DNA of 64,000 nucleotides from Bradyrhizobium centrolobii (GCF_001641635.1 NZ_LUUB01000018.1:19953-83952), one strand, 5' to 3'. Shown: positions 42,937-52,300, counted from the first letter of the stretch. Numbers and translations: made by a program. Notes: a model not told the origin generated them from the sequence alone.

Positions 42937-42971
42937 GCGCTTCACCTCTCCCTATGGGAGAGGTGAAGCGC
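42937..42971. repeat. perfect 16-bp-arm hairpin (family B core)
   Basis: GCGCTTCACCTCTCCC-TAT-GGGAGAGGTGAAGCGC. All 16 bases of each arm pair. It stands between the AidB-like gene and the alcohol dehydrogenase gene and may limit read-through or protect RNA ends. There is no T run. Confidence 0.7.
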
Positions 42972-42989
42972 GAGCGCGGCCCAACGAGC

Positions 42990-44774
42990 CTACGCTGTCA
43001 GAACCAGTTCGCCAACCTCGCTCATACCGGCGGCGCGATCATCCAGCAGCAGCGCGGCGATCTTCTGCTGCGCGGCATTTTCCGTGAGCCGGAACGGATC
43101 GCTTGGCGACACCCGATGATCGATCACGAGGCGCGAGAGCAGCAGCCGCCGCGCATCGCCACGCATGTCATGAATGCGATGCGCCTCCCAGGCGAGCGCA
43201 ACCGCGCTTGCGACATGATAGAGCAGGCTGGTGGCACGCCGCGCATCAGCCTCGTTATCGGCCTTCCCCGCGACCTCGCGCGCAAAGCCGACCGCACGAT
43301 CGGTGAGACCGCGCAGGCGGTCGCGCCAGGCCTGCGGCACGGAGGCGCTGTCGTCGAGCCGGGCATGCAGGTCAGCGGCGAGCGCGGATTCGGCGCCGTG
43401 GCGGCCGACCGCGCGCTTGAGCGCATCGATCGCGACGATGTTGCCGGTGCCCTCCCAGATCGAGCCGAGATGCGCATCGCGCAGCAGGCGGGCCGTGGCG
43501 AATTCCTCGATATAGCCGATGCCGCCGCGCATCTCGAGCGCATCGCCGCAGACCTTGCGCGCATCGCGCGTGGCGCGGAATTTCAACGTCGGGGTGAGGA
43601 TGCGCAGCAGCGCCGCGGCATCCTGGCTTCCGGCCTCCGCGCGGTCGAGCGCGTCGGCGGTGAGAAAGCTCATCGATAGCGCCTGCTCAACCGGCAGCAT
43701 GATCTTCAGCGTCTGCCGCCGTCCGAGCGGCAGGTCGATGATGCGATTGCCGAACACCACGCGGTTCTTCGCCACCGTCATCGCGTCATGATAGGCGCGG
43801 CGCATCAGCGCGGTCGATTTGACGCCATTCGAGAGCCGCGACGAGTTCACCATCTCGGCCATCTGCACGAAGCCGCGGTCGAGCTTGCCGACAGCATAGG
43901 CGATCGCGCCTTCGAGCTTGATCTCACCCGACGCCATCGAGCGGGTGCCGAGCTTGTCCTTCAGCCGCACGATCCGGTAGTGGTTCTGCGAACCGTCGTC
44001 GAGGAAGCGCGGCATCAGGAACAGGCCGACGCCGCGTGTGCCGGGGCCGGCGCCTTCGGGGCGTGCCAGCAGCATGACGACCTTCGCGTCAGCATTCGAG
44101 CAGAACCATTTCTCGCCGTAGAGCCGCCAATGGTCGGCCTCCCTTACCGCGCGCGTCGTCAGCGTACCGACGTCGGACCCGCCCTCCTTTTCGGTCATGA
44201 ACTGGCCGCCCTGGGTCAGCTTGCTCATGTCGGTCTGCGTCAGGCCGTCGAGATATTTCGCTTGCAACGCCTCATCGCCGAAATTCGCGAGCAGCTTGGC
44301 GCAGCCGTCGGTGACGTTGATCGGGCAGCCCATGCCGAACTCGGTCTGGTTGAACAGGAAGGTGAAGGCGTGTTTCGCGACCACCGGATATTTGTCGGGC
44401 CAGCCCATGATGCCCTTGCGGATCGAGAGCGCATGAATGCCAAACTCGCCGAAGGCCGCCTTCTCCAGCTCGCGATAGGCCGGGTGATATTCGATCCACT
44501 GCACGTCGCGGCCGAACCTGTCGCGCTGGTGCAGCACCGGCGTATGCCGGTCGGCAAGTCGCGCGCATTCGTCGAGATATCCGCCCGCGAGCTCGCCGAG
44601 CCGGTCGAGATGCGGTTCGATGTGATGGAACAGTGCGTCCGGCAGATGGATGCGCAACAGATCCGTCAGCGCCGGATCGGCGCGGTAGAAATTCATGCCG
44701 GTCGTGTCGGGTGCGAGCAGGCCCGGCTGGTTCGCGATAGCATCTGCCTGATGCGACCTGATGGGCTGATGCAT
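42990..44774 (-). CDS. AidB-like acyl-CoA dehydrogenase family flavoprotein
   Basis: A 594-residue protein matching the AidB plan. N-terminal extension with NFYRADPALTDLL, then IEYHPAYRELEKAAFGEFGIHAL, the FAD block MTEKEGGSDVGTLTTRA with LYGEKWFCSNADAKVVM, VFGNRIIDLPLGRRQTLK, and GGIGYIEEFATARLLRDAH with SIWEGTGNIVAIDAL. The C-terminal domain extends past residue 450, where AidB binds DNA. AidB proteins are induced by alkylation stress, but many homologues are plain dehydrogenases. The ATG at 44774 has GAGG 6 bp upstream. It leads a two-gene run with the alcohol dehydrogenase. Confidence 0.86.
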   Translation of the reverse strand: MHQPIRSHQADAIANQPGLLAPDTTGMNFYRADPALTDLLRIHLPDALFHHIEPHLDRLGELAGGYLDECARLADRHTPVLHQRDRFGRDVQWIEYHPAYRELEKAAFGEFGIHALSIRKGIMGWPDKYPVVAKHAFTFLFNQTEFGMGCPINVTDGCAKLLANFGDEALQAKYLDGLTQTDMSKLTQGGQFMTEKEGGSDVGTLTTRAVREADHWRLYGEKWFCSNADAKVVMLLARPEGAGPGTRGVGLFLMPRFLDDGSQNHYRIVRLKDKLGTRSMASGEIKLEGAIAYAVGKLDRGFVQMAEMVNSSRLSNGVKSTALMRRAYHDAMTVAKNRVVFGNRIIDLPLGRRQTLKIMLPVEQALSMSFLTADALDRAEAGSQDAAALLRILTPTLKFRATRDARKVCGDALEMRGGIGYIEEFATARLLRDAHLGSIWEGTGNIVAIDALKRAVGRHGAESALAADLHARLDDSASVPQAWRDRLRGLTDRAVGFAREVAGKADNEADARRATSLLYHVASAVALAWEAHRIHDMRGDARRLLLSRLVIDHRVSPSDPFRLTENAAQQKIAALLLDDRAAGMSEVGELVLTA

Positions 44775-44835
44775 GATGACCTCTTCGTTTCCGCCCCGTG
44801 GCATTTTGGGCAACAGCTTTAACGCTTGCTGCTTT

Positions 44836-44853
44836 GCATGATGTGGATCATGC
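44836..44853. promoter_or_regulatory. inverted repeat in the AidB-like/SDR divergent region
   Basis: GCATGAT-GTGG-ATCATGC has perfect 7-bp arms and is 62 bp upstream of the AidB-like ATG. It may be an operator. No other signal is clear in this 242-bp gap. Confidence 0.4.
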
Positions 44854-45016
44854 TCCAGACGGCAATACGGATAAAGCCGCAAATTGTCAGGGAGGCATGA
44901 CCGCCGCGAGGAAGCAATTCGCTCTGCGGAATTGTGATCGACCGGTTCGGTACGTCGGCTGGTCGTTCGGGCGCCTGATGCATAGATGAGCGGCTCCTAT
45001 CCCCGAGGGACCAACC

Positions 45017-45718
45017 ATGGACCACCCAAAGTACAAGATCGCGCTGATCGTCGGCGCCGGCGAAGGATTGAGCGCCTCGCTGGCGCGGCTGCTCTCCGCC
45101 CAAGGACTGCGTGTGGCGCTCGCCGCGCGAAAGATCGAGAAGCTCGGCGCGCTCTGCACCGAAACCGGCGCGAAAGCCTATGCCTGCAACGCGACGGAGC
45201 CGGAGGAGGTCGAACGCCTGTTTGGCCTCGTCGAACGCGAGATCGGGACGCCCGACCTCGTCATCTACAACGCGAGCGGCCGCATCCGCGGCCCCTTCCT
45301 CGACCTGGTTCCGGTGGATGTCGCGCAATCGATCGCGGTCAGCGCCTATGGCGGGTTCCTGGTGGCGCAACAGGCGGCCAAGCGCATGCTGCCGAACAAG
45401 CACGGCGCGATCCTGTTCACTGGCGCATCGGCCAGTGTCAAAGGCTATGCCCAGTCCGCCCCGTTCGCGATGGGCAAGTTCGCGCTGCGCGGGCTCGCCC
45501 AGGGCATGGCGCGCGAGCTCGCGCCGCAGGGCATCCATGTCGCGCATTTCGTCATCGACGGCGGCATCCGCAGCGCGGCGCGCACCGAGCCCGCGGACAG
45601 GCCGGATTCGATGCTCGATCCCGATGCGATCGCGGAGAGCTATTGGAACGTCCTTCAGCAGCCGCGCAGCGCCTGGAGTTGGGAGCTGGAGTTGCGGCCC
45701 TGGGTGGAGAAGTTTTGA
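45017..45718 (+). CDS. SDR family oxidoreductase lacking the canonical Tyr
   Basis: A 233-residue short-chain dehydrogenase-like protein. The nucleotide-binding motif is IVGAGEGLSASLARLLSAQG (in part) and YNASGRIRG follows. Where SDRs have Tyr-x3-Lys it reads FAMGK, so the catalytic Tyr is Phe; the Ser region (GASASVKG) is kept. Relatives with FAxxKFALRxLAQ are common, so this is a family trait rather than damage, but ordinary SDR chemistry is doubtful. GAGGGACCAACC precedes the ATG. It diverges from the AidB-like gene and precedes a crotonase. Confidence 0.82.
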   Translation: MDHPKYKIALIVGAGEGLSASLARLLSAQGLRVALAARKIEKLGALCTETGAKAYACNATEPEEVERLFGLVEREIGTPDLVIYNASGRIRGPFLDLVPVDVAQSIAVSAYGGFLVAQQAAKRMLPNKHGAILFTGASASVKGYAQSAPFAMGKFALRGLAQGMARELAPQGIHVAHFVIDGGIRSAARTEPADRPDSMLDPDAIAESYWNVLQQPRSAWSWELELRPWVEKF

Positions 45719-45730
45719 ATTGAGCAGAAC

Positions 45731-45809
45731 GTCATTCCGGGGCGATGCGAAGCATCGAACCCGGAATCTCGAGATTCCGGGTCTGGTCCTTCGGACCATC
45801 CCGGATGAC
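45731..45809. repeat. intergenic palindromic repeat, family C (copy 3)
   Basis: GTCATTCCGGGGCGATGCG...GAACCCGGAATCTC and GAGATTCCGGGTC...CATCCCGGATGAC. Inner hairpins are GATGCGAAGCATC and TGGTCCTTCGGACCA. Confidence 0.7.
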
Positions 45810-45829
45810 AACACGAAACGGGGAGCGAA

Positions 45830-46660
45830 ATGACCACCGAAACCACCATCGACACCGGCACCAATGAACTCCTCTGCGTCATCCGCGACCGCGTCGCGGT
45901 GATCACGCTGAACCGGCCGGAGGCGCGCAATTCGCTGTCGGACACGCTGACGCCGGCGCTGCGCACGATGATCCGGACTTGTGGCGAGGACCCGAATGTC
46001 GGCGCGCTCCTGATCACCGGCGCGGGCGAAGCGTTTTGCGCCGGCGGCAACGTCAAGGGCATGGGTGCGCATCGCGACCAGAAGAAACTGGAAATGTCCT
46101 TTGACGACAAAGTCGCCGATCTCCAGGAACGACAGCGCCGTTTGACCGGCGCCCTGGTCTCCGTGCGCAAGCCGACCATTGCGGCGTTGCCCGGGCCGGC
46201 GGCCGGCGCGGGGCTGGCCATCGCCATGGCCTGCGACATCCGCATCGCCGCCCAATCAGCCTTCGTGACCACGGGCTACGCCCGCGTTGCGCTCAGCGGC
46301 GACTATGGCATCGCCTGGCTGCTCACGCGCCTGGTCGGCACCGCGCGGGCGCGCGAGCTGATGTTCACCGGCGACAAGGTCGATGCTGCAAGGTGCGAGG
46401 CGATCGGCCTCGTCAACCGCGTCGTGCCCGACGACAAGCTCCAGACCGAGGCCTTCACGCTGGCAAAATCGCTCGCAGAAGGCCCGCGGCTGGCACTGCG
46501 CTACATGAAGGACAATCTCGACGAAGCCCTGCTGTTCGATTTCGAGACCGCCCGCGATCACGAGGCCGAACGGCTGATCCGCCTGACCGCGACGGCCGAT
46601 CACAAGGAGGCGGTGCAGGCCTTCATCGACAAGCGCAAGCCGGTGTTCACGGGGAAGTAG
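45830..46660 (+). CDS. enoyl-CoA hydratase/isomerase, PaaG-like crotonase
   Basis: A 276-residue crotonase. VITLNRPEARNSLSDTLTPAL, oxyanion holes EAFCAGGNVKGMG and ALPGPAAGAGLAIAMACD. The second catalytic Glu is kept (RARELMFTGDKV), and the first position lies in TTGYARVALSGDYG without Glu. A C-terminal VQAFIDKRKPVFTGK closes it. GGGGAGCGAA stands before the ATG. The gene runs straight into the remnant of a broken SDR 4 bp after its stop, so a deletion joined the two here. Confidence 0.87.
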   Translation: MTTETTIDTGTNELLCVIRDRVAVITLNRPEARNSLSDTLTPALRTMIRTCGEDPNVGALLITGAGEAFCAGGNVKGMGAHRDQKKLEMSFDDKVADLQERQRRLTGALVSVRKPTIAALPGPAAGAGLAIAMACDIRIAAQSAFVTTGYARVALSGDYGIAWLLTRLVGTARARELMFTGDKVDAARCEAIGLVNRVVPDDKLQTEAFTLAKSLAEGPRLALRYMKDNLDEALLFDFETARDHEAERLIRLTATADHKEAVQAFIDKRKPVFTGK

Positions 46661-46663
46661 CGG

Positions 46664-47077
46664 GGCGTCTACGGCGCGACCAAGTTCGCGGTCGAAGGCC
46701 TCAGCGAGGCGCTGGCGGGCGAAGTGGCGCCCCTCGGAATCAAGGTGACCGTGGTCGAGCCAGGCTTCTTCCGCACCGACTTCCTCGACGAGACCTCGCT
46801 GTCGCGCACCGCGCTTCAGATCGACGACTATCGCGAAACCGTCGATAGGACCCGCGCGCACGCGGCCGACGTCAATAACGGCCAGCGTGGCGATCCGCGC
46901 AAGCTGGCACAGGCCTTCCTCAGGCTGGTGGATGCGAAGAACCCGCCGCTGCGGCTGCCGCTCGGTAGCGACACGGTGGAGGGGATCGAGGCCAAGAACG
47001 CCTTCGTCGCGAAAGAGCTTGCAGAATGGCGGACGGTCGCAGTGTCGACCGACTTCATGAGCGACGTCGCCAAATGA
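46664..47077 (+). pseudogene. C-terminal remnant of an SDR oxidoreductase
   Basis: The plus-strand frame reads GVYGATKFAVEGLSEALAGE, so it begins exactly at the Tyr-x3-Lys active site of a short-chain dehydrogenase. It continues through GIKVTVVEPGFFRTDFLDE to a natural end, SDVAK. The entire N-terminal Rossmann half (about 150 residues) is missing and there is no start codon or ribosome site at the junction. It starts 4 bp after the crotonase stop. This is the relic of a deletion. An internal ATG at 46724 could in principle give 117 residues. Confidence 0.85.
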
Positions 47078-47082
47078 AGCGC

Positions 47083-47117
47083 AAAAAATGCCCGGCACTG
47101 GTTCACCAGGGCCGGGC
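47083..47117 (-). terminator. intrinsic terminator of the GNAT gene
   Basis: On the minus strand GCCCGGC-C-CTGGT-GA-ACCAG-T-GCCGGGC is followed by ATTTTTT. It lies 12 bp after the GNAT stop and overlaps the gap behind the SDR remnant. Confidence 0.85.
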
Positions 47118-47128
47118 TTGGAGTGCGG

Positions 47129-47752
47129 TCAGGCCGAGGCTGAGGGGCTTGCGGCCTGACGGGAAAGAGCAGCGAGACGCCAGCTCGCGCAGGGGATCTC
47201 CTTCGGGGCGACCGTGATCTCCTTGTCGAAGCGCACCAGCTTCCAATCGTCCGGATGATTGGTGAAGGCGAAACCGGATTTACGCGCGAGCGAAATCATG
47301 GTGTCGTTGGAGCGCAGCGTGTCGCCGAACATGTGCTCGGCACCCAAGGCGGCGGCGCGACATTCCAGGTTCTTAAGCAGCGCGGTGCCGACGCCGTGGC
47401 CCTGCCAGCGATCATCGACCGACAGGCCGAATTCGAGTGTCGAGGTGTCGGCATGGAAGGCATAGCGCGCTTCAGCGACGATGGTCTCGAAGCCGTCGAC
47501 CATCATGGTTGCGACGACGGTGAAGCGCTCGCGCTCGCCGACCTGAAGGAAATCGTGCAGCAGGCCCTTTGGCAGTTCGCTGATCGCGCCGAAGAAGCGG
47601 TTGTAGCGGGAGCGGGTCGAGAGCGAACGGAAATAATGCTGCAGTTCGTCGGTGTCGCGCGGCTCGACAAAGCGCAGGGTCAGGACGTCGCCATGTCGCG
47701 TGCGCAGGGTGTCCGAATATTGCTTGAGGTCGTCGAGCCGAAGGGTGCTCAT
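47129..47752 (-). CDS. GNAT family N-acetyltransferase
   Basis: A 207-residue acetyltransferase. Residues 20-60 form the N-terminal strands (DVLTLRFVEPRDTDELQHYF), and the acetyl-CoA loop is VDDRWQGHGVGTALLKNLE (about 115-133, with the Q/RxxGxG/A motif). NDTMISLARKSGFAF is the usual C-terminal helix. The tail after about 185 is Ser/Ala-rich. It probably acetylates a small molecule or a protein side chain. A strong terminator ends it. Confidence 0.88.
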   Translation of the reverse strand: MSTLRLDDLKQYSDTLRTRHGDVLTLRFVEPRDTDELQHYFRSLSTRSRYNRFFGAISELPKGLLHDFLQVGERERFTVVATMMVDGFETIVAEARYAFHADTSTLEFGLSVDDRWQGHGVGTALLKNLECRAAALGAEHMFGDTLRSNDTMISLARKSGFAFTNHPDDWKLVRFDKEITVAPKEIPCASWRLAALSRQAASPSASA

Positions 47753-47766
47753 GACACGCGCCTTGG

Positions 47767-47806
47767 AAAAAGGGACCGCCGGCGCCCCTGATCAGGCGGC
47801 GCCGGC
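47767..47806 (-). terminator. intrinsic terminator of the DUF1127 gene
   Basis: On the minus strand GCCGGCGCC, an 11-base loop, then GGCGCCGGC and GGTCCCTTTTT. The 9-bp stem is perfect. It is 12 bp after the DUF1127 stop. Confidence 0.75.
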
Positions 47807-47817
47807 CTGGCTGCCGT

Positions 47818-48024
47818 TCAGGCCCGCCAGAAGGGTTTGTCGACCTCAAGGGCAACATCGCTCCAGGACAGACCGACGTCCTGGAGATCGCGGGTGGTCC
47901 ACTGGGCGAGCTCACGCCGGGTGCGGTATCGCTCGTGCCAGACATGCAGGGTCTCGCCGATTTGGTCGATCAACCCGTGCGCATGATGATTTGTCATCGA
48001 ATTGGTGGTGCACGTAGACATCAT
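47818..48024 (-). CDS. DUF1127 domain protein
   Basis: A 68-residue small protein. The C-terminal part has the DUF1127 pattern (RYRTRRELAQWTTRDLQDVGLSWSDV, in parts), an Arg-rich helix pair. DUF1127 proteins in alphaproteobacteria are often stress- or phosphate-related, and some bind RNA. Two ATGs in tandem (48024, 48021) follow AGGAGCTG, and the second has better spacing. It diverges from the LysR gene and has its own terminator. Confidence 0.82.
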   Translation of the reverse strand: MMSTCTTNSMTNHHAHGLIDQIGETLHVWHERYRTRRELAQWTTRDLQDVGLSWSDVALEVDKPFWRA

Positions 48025-48132
48025 CAGCTCCTAGAGCTAAATTTAAACGGCAATATCCGCCTGCGAACGCGCTTCGACAAACGACAATTTGTACCCTTTC
48101 GCATGAATTAAGCTCATGCATCCTGCTGCCAA

Positions 48133-49026
48133 ATGACTGCCAGATTGCCGTCCCTGAACGGATTGCGGGCCTTCGAGGCTGCCGCGCGCCATCTCAGCTT
48201 CACGCTGGCCGCAGCCGAGCTGAACGTCACGCAGACCGCGATCAGCCATCAGATCCGACGGCTCGAGGAGGAGCTCGGCATCCGCCTGTTCGTCCGGCAG
48301 AACCGTGCCCTGGCGCTGACCCCGGAAGCGCGCGACTACCTGCCGGGGGTGCGCGCCGCCTTCAACGATCTGCGACTCGCAACCGACCGGCTGCTGCGCA
48401 AGGACGACGACAAGGTGTTGACGGTCTCGACGATCGCGTCGCTCGCCGCGAAATGGCTCTTGCCGCGGCTGACCGATTTCCAGGAGGCGCACCCCGGCAT
48501 CGACGTCCGCATCACCACCTCGACCAGCCTCGTCGACTTCCAGCGCGACAATGTCGACGCCGCAATCCGCTACGGCCGCGGCCAATGGCCGGGCCTGCGC
48601 GCCGACTGGCTGATGGCGGACGAGCTGTTCCCGGTATGCAGCCCGTCCCTCTTGCGTGGCGACGGGCCGCTGCGCCGGCCTGAGGATCTGAAGGACCACG
48701 TGCTGCTGCACACCAACAACGGCGATGACTGGCGCCTCTGGCTGACGGCGGCAGGTCTGTCGACCAGCATATCCCGGCAGCCCGGCATCACCTTCGACAT
48801 GACCTTCATGACCGTGCAGGCGGCGATCGACGGCATGGGCGTGGCGATGGGGCGAACCTCCTACGTCCAGGACGACATCGCCAAGGGACGCTTGGTGGTC
48901 CCCTTCAAGATCGCGCTGCCGGCGGATGCCGGCTTCTACCTGGTCGCGCCAGATGGCCGGCGCGAAGCGCCGAAGCTTGCCGCGTTCCGTCAATGGGTAG
49001 TCGCTGCAGCGCAGAATAAAGCCTGA
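48133..49026 (+). CDS. LysR family regulator (GcvA-like)
   Basis: A 297-residue LysR protein. HTH at residues 8-60 ([33 protein letters not shown]), then the periplasmic-binding-like effector domain with [29 protein letters not shown] and a C-terminal [15 protein letters not shown]. The GcvA subgroup pattern is clear. It is followed by an MFS importer and a Rieske/amidohydrolase cluster in the opposite direction, so it probably controls these. The 108-bp region before it is AT-rich. Confidence 0.9.
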   Translation: MTARLPSLNGLRAFEAAARHLSFTLAAAELNVTQTAISHQIRRLEEELGIRLFVRQNRALALTPEARDYLPGVRAAFNDLRLATDRLLRKDDDKVLTVSTIASLAAKWLLPRLTDFQEAHPGIDVRITTSTSLVDFQRDNVDAAIRYGRGQWPGLRADWLMADELFPVCSPSLLRGDGPLRRPEDLKDHVLLHTNNGDDWRLWLTAAGLSTSISRQPGITFDMTFMTVQAAIDGMGVAMGRTSYVQDDIAKGRLVVPFKIALPADAGFYLVAPDGRREAPKLAAFRQWVVAAAQNKA

Positions 49027-49168
49027 AAAATCATCGGCTTCCGCCGCAAAATCGGTTGACTCGCAACGCCCCGCGCGGGAAGGGGTAGACAGATTGTCGC
49101 AATATCAATCTGTCGCCTGCCGTGAAATGAGTTCCGGTCCGGCCACGTCCTTAAGGGGGAGCAACGTC

Positions 49169-50497
49169 ATGGCTGGACCAGCCTCAACCAATCCGCCCGA
49201 GATCAAGTCGCGCATCGGCGCCATCCTGCGCGCGACCTCCGGCAATTTCCTCGAACAGTTCGACTTCTTCCTGTTCGGCTTCTACGCCGCCGCGATCGGT
49301 AAGGCGTTCTTCCCCTCCAGCAACGAGACGGCCTCGTTGCTCAACACGTTCGGCGTGTTCTGGCTCGGCGCGTTGATGCGGCCCGTGGGTGCGATCGTGC
49401 TCGGGGCCTATATCGACCGCATCGGCCGCCGCCAGGGCCTGATCGTCACCCTCGGCATCATGGCCTTCGGCACGGTCGTGATCGCGTTCTGCCCGAGCTA
49501 TGCGACCATCGGCATCGCCGCGCCGATCATCGTGCTGATCGGCCGCCTGCTGCAAGGCTTCTCCGCCGGCGTCGAGCTCGGCGGCGTGTCGGTCTATCTC
49601 GCGGAAATCTCCACGCCCGGCAATCGCGGCTTCTACACCTCGTTCCAGTCCTCGAGCCAGCAAGTCGCGATCTTCGTCGCGTCGATCCTCGGCTACCTCC
49701 TGTCCGAGGTGATGCCGGCCGACACTGTTGCCGCCTGGGGCTGGCGCATTCCGTTCTTCGTCGGCTGCCTGATCATTCCCTTGATCTTCTTCCTGCGCCG
49801 GACGCTCGAGGAAACGCCGGCCTTCCTCGCCATGAAGAAGCATCCGACAGCCGCAGAGGTGTTCGCTTCCGCGCTCGCCAACTGGCGCATCGTCATCCTC
49901 GGCATGATGATCGCGGTCCTGACCACGACGACCTTCTATTTCGTCACCGTTTACACGCCGACCTTCGGCAAGAACGTGCTGAAGCTGTCGACGCAGGATG
50001 CGCTGCTGGTCACGCTGCTCGTGGCGGTGACGAACTTCATCTGGAATCCGGTCGGCGGCGCGGTCTCGGATCGCATCGGCCGCAAGCCGGTGCTGCTGAC
50101 CATCGCCTGTCTCTCGCTCGTCACCGCCTATCCGGCACTGCACTGGCTGGTGGCGGCGCCGACCTTCGGCAAGCTGCTCGCGGTCGAGATGATGTTCTCG
50201 TTCTATTTCGGCGTCTACAGCGGCACCATGCTTGGCGCGCTGGTCGAGATCGTGCCGGCGCATGTGCGCACCACCTGCTTCTCGCTCGCCTTTGCGCTCG
50301 CGGCCGCGCTGTTCGGAACCTTCACGCCGTTCGCCTCGACCTGGCTGATCGAGAAGACCGGCGACAAGGCTTCGCCCGGCTTCTGGCTGATGTTCGCCGC
50401 CGTGCTCGGCATCATCGCAGCGTCGACCGTCTATCGCGGCGGCGGCAAGGCGGTGACGACGTATGATCCGGTGGCGGAGCCGGTCGGCGGTCACTAG
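49169..50497 (+). CDS. MFS transporter, metabolite:H+ symporter (MHS) family
   Basis: A 442-residue 12-helix transporter. [22 protein letters not shown] (in part), the MFS loop motifs DRIGRRQG and DRIGRKPV, and [22 protein letters not shown] place it near citrate/tricarballylate or aromatic acid MHS symporters. I chose the ATG at 49169 with AAGGGGGAGC before it; the frame is open to 49094. It follows the LysR gene by 143 bp. It probably imports the acid handled by the neighbouring Rieske/amidohydrolase genes. Confidence 0.9.
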   Translation: MAGPASTNPPEIKSRIGAILRATSGNFLEQFDFFLFGFYAAAIGKAFFPSSNETASLLNTFGVFWLGALMRPVGAIVLGAYIDRIGRRQGLIVTLGIMAFGTVVIAFCPSYATIGIAAPIIVLIGRLLQGFSAGVELGGVSVYLAEISTPGNRGFYTSFQSSSQQVAIFVASILGYLLSEVMPADTVAAWGWRIPFFVGCLIIPLIFFLRRTLEETPAFLAMKKHPTAAEVFASALANWRIVILGMMIAVLTTTTFYFVTVYTPTFGKNVLKLSTQDALLVTLLVAVTNFIWNPVGGAVSDRIGRKPVLLTIACLSLVTAYPALHWLVAAPTFGKLLAVEMMFSFYFGVYSGTMLGALVEIVPAHVRTTCFSLAFALAAALFGTFTPFASTWLIEKTGDKASPGFWLMFAAVLGIIAASTVYRGGGKAVTTYDPVAEPVGGH

Positions 50498-50498
50498 T

Positions 50499-50632
50499 CG
50501 TCATTCCGGGTCGCCTCGAAGAGGCGAGCCCGGAATCCATTTCTCCTAGCAGTCAGGTGGCACGATGAGTTCCGGGCTCGATGCTCTCGGGCCGCGCTTT
50601 GCGCGGTTCCGTCGCATCGCCCCGGAATGACG
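50499..50632. repeat. intergenic palindromic repeat, family C (copy 4)
   Basis: CGTCATTCCGGGTCGCC...GAGCCCGGAATCCAT and GAGTTCCGGGCTC...CGCCCCGGAATGACG. It separates the convergent MFS and Rieske genes. Confidence 0.7.
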
Positions 50633-50636
50633 GGGG

Positions 50637-51050
50637 CTAGAGTTCGACCACCACGTAGTCGCTCTCAACCCGCACCGGAATCGTCTCGGCAACGTAAGGC
50701 CCCTTCACCACGCTCGCACCGTTCTCGACATGGGCCGGATACGCCTTCACGCGGAAGCGGCGGGGATCGCAGTAGGACTGGCCGGTGCGCACGTCGAATT
50801 CCCAGCCGTGCCAGGGGCAGCGGATGATCTCACCCAACCTGGTGTATTCGATCTCGCCGGGGTCTCTTGACTGGGCGAGCCCTATCAACGGGCCCTCGCA
50901 CAGCGCCGCGCCCTGATGCGGGCAGCGGTTCAACAGGCCGAAATATTCGCCCTTGATGTTGAAGACCGCGATTGGCCGGCCGTCGATCTCCAAAAATTTT
51001 CGCGTGCCGGGCGGTAGCTCGTCGACCGGCGCGATCACATGCCGCGCCAT
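50637..51050 (-). CDS. Rieske [2Fe-2S] domain protein (ferredoxin-like)
   Basis: A 137-residue soluble Rieske protein. Cluster ligands are CPHQGA (Cys-x-His, about residue 44) and CPWHGWEF (Cys-x2-His, about 79). An N-terminal DELPPGTRKFLEIDGRPIAVF strand is typical of ferredoxins that feed oxygenases. There is no oxygenase or reductase subunit in the neighbourhood. It follows the two amidohydrolase genes in the same direction, a grouping that suggests a shared catabolic role. Its electron partner is unknown. Confidence 0.88.
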   Translation of the reverse strand: MARHVIAPVDELPPGTRKFLEIDGRPIAVFNIKGEYFGLLNRCPHQGAALCEGPLIGLAQSRDPGEIEYTRLGEIIRCPWHGWEFDVRTGQSYCDPRRFRVKAYPAHVENGASVVKGPYVAETIPVRVESDYVVVEL

Positions 51051-51151
51051 GGTCTATGTCTTTCGCTTGATCTCCGCGCAAACGCGTTCCGCGTTTGTCG
51101 CGAGGGAAAACCGCCCGACACTTTCGGCTAACGCGGTCCTGCGGGTCCGGA

Positions 51152-52276
51152 TCATGCGGTGAGCCCGTACAGCTTCCGCGCATTGTCGCGGTAGAACGCC
51201 TCGCGGTTGGCCTCGGTGACGCCGGGCGGCAGCACGCGGGACGGCTCGTCATAGTCCCAATGCGGATAATCGGTCGCGAACAGCAGCCGGTCCCAGCCGA
51301 TCCACTTGATGACGTCGAACAGATCCTCGCGCCGTTCCGGATCCTCCATCGGCTGCGTGGTCCACCACACCTGCTCGCGGATATATTCGGACGGCGGCCG
51401 CTTCACATGCGGAACCTCGCTGCGCAGCCGCTGCCAGACCTTGTCGAGCCGCCAGGCGAGCGACGGCGCCCAGCCGAAGCCGGCTTCGATCATCACCATC
51501 TTCAGTTTCGGGAAGCGCTCGAACACGCCTTCGAGCACGAGGCTCGCGAGCGCCGATTGCTGGCATTGCGAGTGGCCGACCATTTCCTCGATGTAGTAGC
51601 TCGGCCAGCCCGACGGCGTGATCGGATTGCCGCCGAAACCGAAGGCGTGGACGCCGACAGGCAGCCCGGCCTCTTCCGCGGCCTGATAGATCGGCCAATA
51701 GCGGCGCTGGCCCAGCGGTTCGACGTTGCGGCTGAGCAGCAGCACCTGGACAAAGTTCTTGTCCCCCGCGCGCTCGCGGATTTCGGCGGCGGCCGACAGC
51801 CCGTCCTCATTGCCGACCACGATCGAGGCCTTCAGCCGCTTGTCCTTGCTGGTCCATTTGTCGATCTGCCAGTCGTTGATCGCGGAGCACAAAGCGGCCG
51901 AGAGCTCGTGATTGCGGATGCCCTGCCCGGCGTTGAGCGGATTGAGCACCCCCAACTGCACATTGTTGGGATCGAGATGCTGCTCCTGCATGAAGGACAG
52001 CGAGGAACCCTGCGGGCCACCTTCTGGCGGGCAGGCGTCGCGGCGCGAGGCGTTGGGCTGTGCCTTGGGGTACGGCGGGCCTTCCATCATGCCCTGATAG
52101 GCATGGACACCGTAGACTTCGAGATGATGCTGCCAGCGCTTGGCGAGATAGGGATAGAGCTCGGTTCGGGTCGCGCGTGCCGGGTGGATGTCGCAATCCG
52201 CGATCGCGGTCTTTATCGCGTTCTTGGCGGTCAGGGGGGGAGCGGCTTCGGTGCTCTCGCGGAATTGAATATTCAT
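51152..52276 (-). CDS. amidohydrolase family protein (Amidohydro_2)
   Basis: A 374-residue metal-dependent hydrolase or decarboxylase. The N-terminal metal motif is DCDIHP (Asp-x-His in place of His-x-His), the mid metal His lies in GLPVGVHAFGFGG, and the C-terminal LLFATDYPHWDYDEP has the catalytic Asp. This group includes ACMSD and resorcylate-type decarboxylases as well as hydrolases. It lies 24 bp after a paralogue and just before the Rieske gene on the minus strand. The substrate is unknown; an aromatic carboxylate is a reasonable guess. Confidence 0.86.
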   Translation of the reverse strand: MNIQFRESTEAAPPLTAKNAIKTAIADCDIHPARATRTELYPYLAKRWQHHLEVYGVHAYQGMMEGPPYPKAQPNASRRDACPPEGGPQGSSLSFMQEQHLDPNNVQLGVLNPLNAGQGIRNHELSAALCSAINDWQIDKWTSKDKRLKASIVVGNEDGLSAAAEIRERAGDKNFVQVLLLSRNVEPLGQRRYWPIYQAAEEAGLPVGVHAFGFGGNPITPSGWPSYYIEEMVGHSQCQQSALASLVLEGVFERFPKLKMVMIEAGFGWAPSLAWRLDKVWQRLRSEVPHVKRPPSEYIREQVWWTTQPMEDPERREDLFDVIKWIGWDRLLFATDYPHWDYDEPSRVLPPGVTEANREAFYRDNARKLYGLTA

Positions 52277-52300
52277 CGCCTTGCCTCCTTTGGCAGCGGG

